Shown in pieces: positions 59,876 to 64,000 of a DNA stretch of 64,000 bases. The notes beneath the pieces are model-generated. The model saw only the letters and a program-made list of their open reading frames with translations, was not told where the DNA came from and made no database searches. The position numbers were made by a program, and so were the translations under genes. This DNA comes from an uncultured bacterium (GTDB lineage Bacteria; Atribacterota; Atribacteria; Atribacterales; Caldatribacteriaceae). How positions within the stretch are numbered: the first letter of the stretch is position 1; every line of letters starts with the position of its first letter. Location of the stretch: the NCBI GenBank assembly GCA_937139415.1, contig CAKZPS010000019.1, positions 52,577 through 116,576 of the forward strand, in the 5' to 3' direction.

Positions 59876-60751
59876 ATGTTTCAAGCCAAATCGAGAAAAA
59901 TAAAGACCCCTTACTACCTGATCTTGCCACCACAATTCCTCATTTGGGTGGTGGTCATTTTCCCCTTAATTTGGGCAGTGTACATCTCTTTTCACGATTG
60001 GAATCCTACCATTTCTCCCCAGAGAACCTTTGTCGGTATCGGTAACTACCTTGCGGTTTTGCGGGATATTCGTTTCCTCTCCGCCCTGGGGAGAATGCTC
60101 TACTACTCAGGATTAGGAGTCACCATTCAATTGGTTTTAGGGACGGTTATCGCTTTAGCGTTAGTGGAATATATTCGTTCTCCTCGTATACGGACCACGG
60201 TACTCGTGTTATTCCTCCTTCCCATGATGATGGCGGAAGCGGTAGCAGCACAAATGTGGACTCTCCTCATCACCGACACAGGAACCATTAACAATATCTT
60301 GGTATGGTTGGGGTTTTCCCCGGTGGGCTGGAGGGCGAAAGAGCTTGCCCTGACCACCATTATGATTGTGGATATTTGGCAGTGGACGGCTCTCCCTCTC
60401 CTCATTGCCTATGCGGCACGGATCTCGATCCCTGAGGGTTTGTATGAGTCCGCACGTTTAGATGGTGCTTCCAAGTGGTTGATTTTGCGCCGTATTACTC
60501 TTCCCTACATGCGCGTTCCTTTGGCCATCGCCTTTCTTTTGCGCTTCATGGATTCGTACAAGTTTTTGGATAAAGTGTTCATCATGACCTATGGTGGTCC
60601 GGGAACGGCTACTGAATTACCGACCTTCTACCTCTATCAAACGGCCTTTTCGTACTTTAAGGTGGGATATGGGGCGGCGATGTCCTGGATCTTTGGGTTC
60701 ATTGCCATCGTAGCAATGTTTCTCTTTTGGCGCTTAGCAAAGAGTGTGTAG
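59876..60751 (+). CDS. Sugar/polyol ABC transporter permease 1
   Basis: 291 residues, six helices. EAA-loop: PEGLYESARLDGASKWLILRR followed by ITLPYM. ILPPQFLIWVVVIFPLIWAVY at the N-terminus and MTYGGPGTATELPTFYLYQ near the end fit the MalF/UgpA group. ATG 59876 follows GGAAGGGGG. Member of the five-gene importer. Confidence 0.9.
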   Translation: MFQAKSRKIKTPYYLILPPQFLIWVVVIFPLIWAVYISFHDWNPTISPQRTFVGIGNYLAVLRDIRFLSALGRMLYYSGLGVTIQLVLGTVIALALVEYIRSPRIRTTVLVLFLLPMMMAEAVAAQMWTLLITDTGTINNILVWLGFSPVGWRAKELALTTIMIVDIWQWTALPLLIAYAARISIPEGLYESARLDGASKWLILRRITLPYMRVPLAIAFLLRFMDSYKFLDKVFIMTYGGPGTATELPTFYLYQTAFSYFKVGYGAAMSWIFGFIAIVAMFLFWRLAKSV

Positions 60752-60766
60752 TGGGGAGTGTCGAAA

Positions 60767-61582
60767 ATGAGAAAGAAGAACTGGGGCCGCTTTTTTGGGA
60801 TACTGGGCTTAGTGGTGTATGGGATTTTTGTGCTCTTTCCCATCTATTGGACGGTGAACACTTCTTTTAAAGAAGTTGGTGATGTCTATAAAGTGCCTCC
60901 TTCGTTTGTACCCACCAAATTCACTTTGGAAGCCTACCGATTTGTGCTCCAGGGAACAGGGAGGATTGCCCTTTCCAATAGCCTGGTGGTCGCTATTGGT
61001 GCCACCTTGATCGCCGTCGTTTTGGGAACCATGGCCAGTTACGCTTACTCTCGTTACCCCTTCACCGGTTTTACCAATGAGGGGGCGCAATTTAACCTCC
61101 TCACCGTGCGTATGTTTCCCCCTATTGCCTTTCTCTTACCGATTTTTTGGTTATGGAAAACCTTGGGATTACTCGATACCCATTTCGCGCTCATCGTGAC
61201 CTATTCTGCCTTCAATCTCCCTTTGGCGGTGTGGCTCCTCAAGGGATTCATGGATTCTCTGCCTCGCAGCGTGGAAGAAGCAAGTTACGTGGATGGGTAT
61301 AGTTTTTGGCAAACTGCTCGTCGGGTGGTTTTGCCGCTCATTGGTTCGGGCCTTGCGGCTACGGTTGCCCTGTGTTGGATCTTTATTTGGAATGAGTTCA
61401 TTATCGCTTATCTTTTGGGTGGAACGGACGTTATTCTCTACACGGCATATCTTCCTGCTCTCCGTCGCGGCATGCGGATTATGTGGAATCAGATTGCCGC
61501 TCTATCGGTATTGGCTATTATTCCCTCGGTAATTATTTTGGTTCTCTTCCGAAAGTATCTCATTAAAATCTATCTTCGATGA
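60767..61582 (+). CDS. Sugar/polyol ABC transporter permease 2
   Basis: 271 residues, about six helices. EAA-loop: RSVEEASYVDGYSFWQTARR, then VVLPLIG. FPIYWTVNTSFKE near the start and IFIWNEFIIAYLLGG fit the MalG/UgpE group. ATG 60767 follows GGGGAG by eight bases; GTG 60758 is an alternative. Confidence 0.9.
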   Translation: MRKKNWGRFFGILGLVVYGIFVLFPIYWTVNTSFKEVGDVYKVPPSFVPTKFTLEAYRFVLQGTGRIALSNSLVVAIGATLIAVVLGTMASYAYSRYPFTGFTNEGAQFNLLTVRMFPPIAFLLPIFWLWKTLGLLDTHFALIVTYSAFNLPLAVWLLKGFMDSLPRSVEEASYVDGYSFWQTARRVVLPLIGSGLAATVALCWIFIWNEFIIAYLLGGTDVILYTAYLPALRRGMRIMWNQIAALSVLAIIPSVIILVLFRKYLIKIYLR

Positions 61583-61595
61583 GCGAGGGGAGCAC

Positions 61596-62708
61596 ATGAT
61601 TACCGTTTCTGTGAGTCATCTGGTGAAGCGATATGGGAAGAAAGTGGCTTTGGATGATGTCAGTGCCGATATTGAGGGTGGTTCGTTCTTTTGTATTCTC
61701 GGAGAACCGGGGGCAGGAAAGACGACCCTCTTGCGTATTATTGCAGGATTAGAAATTCCCGAGGAAGGAAATGTTTTTTTTGATGGCAAGGAGGTAACCC
61801 TTGTTCCGGCCCAGAAAAGGGATGTAGCCATGGTTTTTCAAGACTTCGCTCTCTATCCCCACCTGACGGTGTTCGAAAACATTGCCAGCCCCTTGCGAGC
61901 CTCAAGAATGGAGGAGAATCGCATTCGGGATAGTATTCAGCTTGTGGCTCACTTTCTCAAAATTGACCACCTTTTAGACCGTTCGCCCCTTTTCATCAGT
62001 GGAGGTGAAAGGCAGAGAGTGGCCATCGCTCGAGCCTTAGTGAAAAAACCGAAGATCGCCCTTTTTGATGAACCTCTGGTGAATTTAGACTTCAAAATTC
62101 GGGAGGATATGCGAGCTCAATTCAAATTGATGCAAAAAGAGTTCAAACAGACCATTGTTTTCGCCACTCCCGATCCCGTGGATGCCATGTCTATGGCCGA
62201 TCAAGTGTTAGTGCTCCACGAAGGGAAAGTGCAGCAACTATCCACGGTGTGGGAGGCTTATTTCCGCCCGGCAAATCTTTTCGTGGCTACATACTTGGGT
62301 TTCCCCCCTATGAATGTCATAGAGGGAGAATTACGAACTATCAATTCACAAACAGTCTGGCAAGCTTCTTCTTTGCAGGTTGAAGTGACCGATAGAGTGG
62401 GTGGAGAGCGAGAAAAAGAAAGAACGGTTTTACTCGGCATACGACCCGAACACATCGTTCTCGGAGAAGAAAAAGAATTGAAAGTAAGGTGGGAGGGGGA
62501 AGTGGTTTTAAGTGAGGTGGTTGGTTCTGATACTATCGTTCACGTGAGGGTGGATGACGAAGTCGTGTTACGCTCTTTTGTCCCGGGTATTTATCGGGTT
62601 GCCGTAGGAGAGAACGTGAAAGTAGGGTTTGAAAGAGGGGACGTGTACCTTTTTCGGGAGAATGGAGAGACTCTCGCTTTCCCCAAGCGTTTTTGGAAGG
62701 GTGAATGA
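61596..62708 (+). CDS. Sugar/polyol ABC transporter ATPase 1 (switch histidine missing)
   Basis: 370 residues. Walker A GEPGAGKT (36-43), Gln82, intact signature ISGGERQRVAIAR (Ser135-Gly136-Gly137), Walker B FDEP (Asp158, Glu159), D-loop NLD. The switch His found in this family's THD motif is replaced: FATPDPVDAM, Pro192 (codon at 62169). A C-terminal MalK-like regulatory OB domain follows from ~235 (LLGIRPEHIVLGE). The partner gene overlaps by four bases. The defect suggests its own ATP site is not hydrolytic. Confidence 0.9.
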   Translation: MITVSVSHLVKRYGKKVALDDVSADIEGGSFFCILGEPGAGKTTLLRIIAGLEIPEEGNVFFDGKEVTLVPAQKRDVAMVFQDFALYPHLTVFENIASPLRASRMEENRIRDSIQLVAHFLKIDHLLDRSPLFISGGERQRVAIARALVKKPKIALFDEPLVNLDFKIREDMRAQFKLMQKEFKQTIVFATPDPVDAMSMADQVLVLHEGKVQQLSTVWEAYFRPANLFVATYLGFPPMNVIEGELRTINSQTVWQASSLQVEVTDRVGGEREKERTVLLGIRPEHIVLGEEKELKVRWEGEVVLSEVVGSDTIVHVRVDDEVVLRSFVPGIYRVAVGENVKVGFERGDVYLFRENGETLAFPKRFWKGE

Positions 62709-63805
62709 CCATGGCGCGTGTCTTTCTCGAGCAGATTACTAAGATTTTCGACCAAAAAGTTTTGGCGGTTGATAACTTAACTTTGGAAGTACCCGATCGG
62801 GGATTGGTGAGCCTTCTCGGTCCCTCGGGTTGTGGAAAAACTACTACCATGCGCATTATCGCCGGATTGGAGTCTCCTACGAGCGGGAGGGTGTATTTTG
62901 ATGATGCCGATGTGACCGATATCTCACCTGAAGAGCGAGACGTGGCTATGGTATTTCAATTTCCGGTGATTTACCCAGGAATGAATGTTTATGAGAATAT
63001 CGCTTTCCCCCTCGTTGCCCGTAAAATGCCCAAAAACGAGATCCAAAAGAGGGTAGAAGAGGTAGCGGCAATTTTCGAGATTACCGATCTTTTGCCTAAA
63101 AAAACCTATACTCTTGATGCGGGGATGAAGCAAAAAATCGTCTTAGCACGGACTTTTGTGCGCCGTCCTAAGGTGTACCTTCTCGATGAACCCCTCACCG
63201 CCGTTGACCCCAAGACCAGGATGGAGCTTCGCACCATCTTAAAACGTTTGCAATCTGATCTCGGGCAGACCATGATTTACGTTACCCATGACCAGAGCGA
63301 GTCGTTGACCTTAGCGGATAAAATTGCGGTGATGAACGAAGGACGTCTCCTCCAATACGGCTCTCCTGAAGAAGTGTACAGTAACCCTGTGAATACCTTC
63401 GTGGGATACTTTGTGGGAAACCCAGGAATGAATTTTATCAATTGCTCCTTGAGCGTAGAGGGTGGGACTTGCATTTTGGACGCCGGAGACTTCCGCCACC
63501 TTCTCTCTTCCTCGTTCCTCCCTTGGGCCAAGGAAATGGTCGAACGACCGCTCATTGTTGGGATTCGTCCCGAGAATGTAGAGGTAAGTTTTGTCCCCAA
63601 AGAAGGCTGGATTCTCACCCATTGCATTCTCTCTGAACCTATTGGAAGCCGGGTGGTGTTACACCTCAAAGTAGGGGAGAAGATTGTCAAGGCCAAGATT
63701 CCCCGCATAGACGTAGAACCCGGTACCCCTGCATGGTTCATTTTACCCTTTGAGTCCTTAAAGTTTTTCGATGGACAAACCCTTGAAGCGATAAAGATGG
63801 GATAG
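62705..63805 (+). CDS. Sugar/polyol ABC transporter ATPase 2 (degenerate signature)
   Basis: 366 residues. Walker A GPSGCGKT (39-46), Gln85, Walker B LLDEP (Asp161, Glu162) and switch His195 (VTHDQSES) are intact. The signature is not LSGGQ: it reads TLDAGMKQKIVLAR (Asp138-Ala139-Gly140-Met141). Such KQKI-type signatures recall the GlpS subunit of rhizobial glycerol-3-phosphate importers (from memory). C-terminal OB region from ~230 (GIRPENVEVSF). Start ATG 62705, or 62711. Confidence 0.9.
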   Translation: MTMARVFLEQITKIFDQKVLAVDNLTLEVPDRGLVSLLGPSGCGKTTTMRIIAGLESPTSGRVYFDDADVTDISPEERDVAMVFQFPVIYPGMNVYENIAFPLVARKMPKNEIQKRVEEVAAIFEITDLLPKKTYTLDAGMKQKIVLARTFVRRPKVYLLDEPLTAVDPKTRMELRTILKRLQSDLGQTMIYVTHDQSESLTLADKIAVMNEGRLLQYGSPEEVYSNPVNTFVGYFVGNPGMNFINCSLSVEGGTCILDAGDFRHLLSSSFLPWAKEMVERPLIVGIRPENVEVSFVPKEGWILTHCILSEPIGSRVVLHLKVGEKIVKAKIPRIDVEPGTPAWFILPFESLKFFDGQTLEAIKMG

Positions 63806-63950
63806 AGAGAGGAGAGTTCGATAGATATTTTTGAAAGTCTTTCTTCCCAAATAAAGAAGAGTTCAGACTATTGTTGACATTCGTAAATCCGAGCAATATT
63901 GGTTAGAATGTATTGAAGAACGGGTGTTTATTGCATAATTAAAAAGGGCA

Positions 63951-63984
63951 GAGTTGTAAAATAAAATCCCCACTTTTGCAACTC
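63951..63984. repeat. 11-bp inverted repeat near the window end
   Basis: GAGTTGTAAAA (63951-63961) and TTTTGCAACTC (63974-63984) pair in ten of eleven positions; the odd pair is G-U in RNA. It lies about 150 bases after ATPase 2, where the 195-base tail shows no gene. AAAATCCCC occurs twice (63963-63971 and 63986-63994). Confidence 0.5.
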
Positions 63985-64000
63985 AAAAATCCCCAAATTT

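Noticed and set aside
63963..63994. AAAATCCCC direct repeat as start of a CRISPR array
   Set aside because: Only nine bases repeated twice, spacing too short and no cas gene.

Overview
This window reads as a gene-dense bacterial chromosome segment of middling GC content (judged by eye). Genes overlap by a few bases, GTG starts are common, and ribosome binding sites are purine-rich. The anaerobic (cobalt-early) cobalamin pathway, the C5 tetrapyrrole route, a DUF5317 protein, several carbohydrate ABC importers and the lack of any respiratory gene suggest an anaerobic, saccharolytic, probably thermophilic deep-branching bacterium. Atribacterota is my best guess; no rRNA or marker gene is present to prove it.

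Region 1 (46-17713) holds an HD-GYP / DUF5317 / galU / beta-CASP nuclease operon, a leftward nucleoside kinase, then a rightward run of uridine phosphorylase, an unknown membrane protein, Hsp33, a UvrD-like helicase, an MFS carrier and cobyric acid synthase. A leftward MATE carrier follows, then a sugar ABC importer that has no ATPase gene of its own.

Region 2 (17861-35613) is a sigma-70 type promoter, a cobalamin riboswitch and about 21 tightly packed genes: the CbiMNQO cobalt importer, cbiA X C D E T L F G H J, then hemA, hemC, a cobA-hemD fusion, hemB, a precorrin-2 dehydrogenase and hemL. Together they encode every step from glutamyl-tRNA to cobyrinic acid a,c-diamide. cobQ lies apart in region 1. 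No late haem gene was seen.

Region 3 (35721-44254) has a four-gene cassette of unknown proteins with Cys/His-rich metal-site motifs, an 1.08 kb stretch of decayed sequence, ilvE with a carboxymuconolactone-decarboxylase-like gene, leftward hflK-hflC, a DUF6249-like protein and another gene-poor stretch.

Region 4 (44255-63805) begins with an overlapping run of MFS carrier, M28 peptidase, PAP2 phosphatase, GH1 glycosidase, PHP-domain protein, PfkB kinase and a large PAS/GGDEF/HD-GYP sensor. Next comes a sugar or polyol catabolic locus: an FGGY kinase and zinc alcohol dehydrogenase, then a TIM-barrel isomerase, a large solute-binding protein, two permeases and two ATPases. Those ATPases carry complementary defects, so they probably form an asymmetric pair with one good catalytic site. 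Several well-formed promoters and palindromes mark the sugar operons.
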